Below are positions 5,741 to 6,874 of a stretch of DNA of 6,874 bases, piece by piece (position 1 is the stretch's first letter; the number at the start of each line of letters is the position of its first letter). Origin of the DNA: an uncultured Burkholderiales bacterium. Its GTDB lineage: Bacteria; Pseudomonadota; Gammaproteobacteria; Burkholderiales; Burkholderiaceae_C. The DNA is taken from NCBI GenBank assembly GCA_903926695.1, contig CAIYKK010000548.1, positions 1 through 6,874 on the forward strand, in the 5' to 3' direction. The position numbers and the translations under genes are program-made. The notes under the pieces are model-generated. The model saw nothing but the letters and a program-made list of their open reading frames with translations, did not search any database and had not been told where the DNA came from.

Positions 5741-6874
5741 GGTGCAGCTTTGGCTTTTTCGGCGCGGTAGTCTGCTATGGACAGGTTGCGCAGTTTGGAG
5801 GACCGCCCTTCGTCGTTCTGCACAAAACCCACGCTGGCGACAAACGGCTCGATGATGTGGATTTTCTGCAGCGGCGTGATGATGAGCAACTGCAAATTGA
5901 GCTTGGCAAACAGCCGCAGGCCGTACTGCGCCGACTCGTCCGAGCCGCGCCCGAACGCCTCGTCGATCACCACAAAGCGGAACGAGCGCGAGCGCACCGC
6001 GCCCCATTCCAGCCCGAACTGATAGGCCAGACTGGCCGCCAGAATCGTGTAAGCCAGCTTTTCCTTCTGGCCGCCGGACTTGCCGCCCGAGTCGGAATAA
6101 TGTTCGTGTTCGCTGTTGTCCTCGCGCCAGCGTTCGCTGGCGGCAAACACGTAGCCGTTGCGCACGTCTGTGACTTTGGCGCTCCAGCGCCTATCCTGCT
6201 CGGACTGGCCTTCGCGCCCGCGAAAGCGCTCGATGATCTGCTTGACCTGCAAAAACTTGGCCTCCGAATATTGCGCATCGTCCGAGCCGGTGAACGTGCC
6301 GTCGGTGCAGGCACGCAACTCGGTTTCAAAGTCGCGCACCTCGGCGTCTGGCGTCGGCTGGGCTAGCAGCAGGATGTAGCGGCCGGGGTTGTAGTCGATC
6401 TGCGTCAGCGACTCGTTGATGCGCGTTATGCGCTCCTTGATGGTGGCGCGTTCGCGGGCCAGTTGCGACTGGAAATTGGCAATTTCGTTAATCGCGTTTT
6501 GGTTGAGCAACTCCTTGAAGCGCACTTCAAAACGCGGCAGGTCGTTGGCTTGCAGCGCGTCCAGCATGGCGCGGTATTCAAAACCGGCTTCCACGCTGGC
6601 ATCGACTTCCGCCGTTTCCAGCTTGAAGGCTTCCTTGTAGGCCGACATCGCCTGGATGATCTTGTCGCGCAGCCGTTGTCGTTTGTCGTCTTCGGCTTTG
6701 ATTCCCCGTTGCAGCCAGTCGCGCAGATCGTGCTGGCGGTTGTCGCACGACTCCACTGTCAATTGATGCGCGCCCAGCGCTTCGGCGCGCACGGTTTCCA
6801 GTTTGGCGAAATAGGCCGCATGCGCCGCAAGGCCGGGTTCTTCCCACAGCGCCTGCGTTTCCAGACGCTGGGCC
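5737..6874 (-). CDS. jetC: Wadjet protein JetC (SMC-like ATPase), C-terminal part, cut by the window edge
   Basis: The last 378 or so residues of the motor ATPase of a Wadjet complex; the frame is open to 6874, so the N-terminus (Walker A) and most of the coiled coil lie beyond the edge. A GTG at 6792 is not a start: in-frame coding continues upstream (residues AQRLETQALWEE first). Helical, charge-rich sequence of coiled-coil type occupies the visible N-terminal part. The ABC/SMC signature SGGKSGGQ is at 6090-6067, and Walker B with catalytic glutamate, VVIDEAFGRGSDES, begins at 5973. A typical C-terminal segment, LLIITPLQKIHIIEPFVASV, follows. With ATP this subunit clamps and extrudes DNA, then delivers it to JetD. 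The TGA stop overlaps the jetD start (ATGA). Related SbcC/MukB-like ATPases share the motifs, but the adjacent DUF3322-DUF2220 gene makes JetC the confident call. The motifs seen are intact; completeness upstream is unknown. Confidence 0.88.
   Translation of the reverse strand, partial: AQRLETQALWEEPGLAAHAAYFAKLETVRAEALGAHQLTVESCDNRQHDLRDWLQRGIKAEDDKRQRLRDKIIQAMSAYKEAFKLETAEVDASVEAGFEYRAMLDALQANDLPRFEVRFKELLNQNAINEIANFQSQLARERATIKERITRINESLTQIDYNPGRYILLLAQPTPDAEVRDFETELRACTDGTFTGSDDAQYSEAKFLQVKQIIERFRGREGQSEQDRRWSAKVTDVRNGYVFAASERWREDNSEHEHYSDSGGKSGGQKEKLAYTILAASLAYQFGLEWGAVRSRSFRFVVIDEAFGRGSDESAQYGLRLFAKLNLQLLIITPLQKIHIIEPFVASVGFVQNDEGRSSKLRNLSIADYRAEKAKAAP

Noticed and set aside
5741..6007. 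N-terminal 89-residue extension of JetD from an earlier start
   Set aside because: It lies entirely within jetC in another frame and has shadow composition; ATG 5740 with the ATGA overlap is the natural start.
5857..6366. Plus-strand 169-codon frame opposite jetC
   Set aside because: Antisense to the JetC signature and Walker B region; no recognisable motifs or ribosome site.

Overview
The window looks like a chromosomal segment of a high-G+C betaproteobacterium. By family resemblance it is most likely Burkholderiales, in the Comamonadaceae direction. This rests on protein character, high GC at third codon positions and gene content; no marker gene is present. The coding density is high and I see no tRNA, rRNA, CRISPR array, insertion sequence or integrase.

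Left part (1-2705): a metal-uptake locus with its regulator. On the minus strand, three tightly coupled genes run right to left: a 60-residue single-span membrane peptide, a ZnuC-like ATPase and a ZnuB-like permease. The first pair overlaps by GTGA and the second by TGATG. A further minus-strand gene appears to begin at 18 and run off the left edge; it could be the missing metal-binding protein. Divergent from the operon is a Fur-family regulator with paired CxxC zinc sites, most likely Zur. The 143-bp space between them holds five copies of a TTGCnnTAA-like half-site arranged as overlapping palindromes, a strong candidate operator for both directions.

Middle (2706-4473): a plus-strand DUF47 (PhoU-like) gene followed by a Pit-family phosphate permease. 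Ahead of them are two CTGTCAT-like heptamers 11 bp apart, a possible Pho box. It overlaps the best sigma70-like promoter I can find, which suggests repression rather than activation by PhoB.

Right part (4454-6874): the distal end of a Wadjet anti-plasmid/condensin defence operon on the minus strand. It comprises the C-terminal part of JetC (SMC-like ATPase, open at the right edge) and a complete JetD (DUF3322-DUF2220, TOPRIM nuclease). They are joined by an ATGA overlap; jetA and jetB should lie beyond the right edge. The jetD and pit genes converge and overlap by 20 bp at their 3' ends, so the defence cassette sits against a housekeeping transporter with no visible terminator or mobility scar. 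I found no clearly new system. The most notable points are the zur/znu operator cluster, the small membrane peptide at the head of the transporter operon, and the Wadjet tail.
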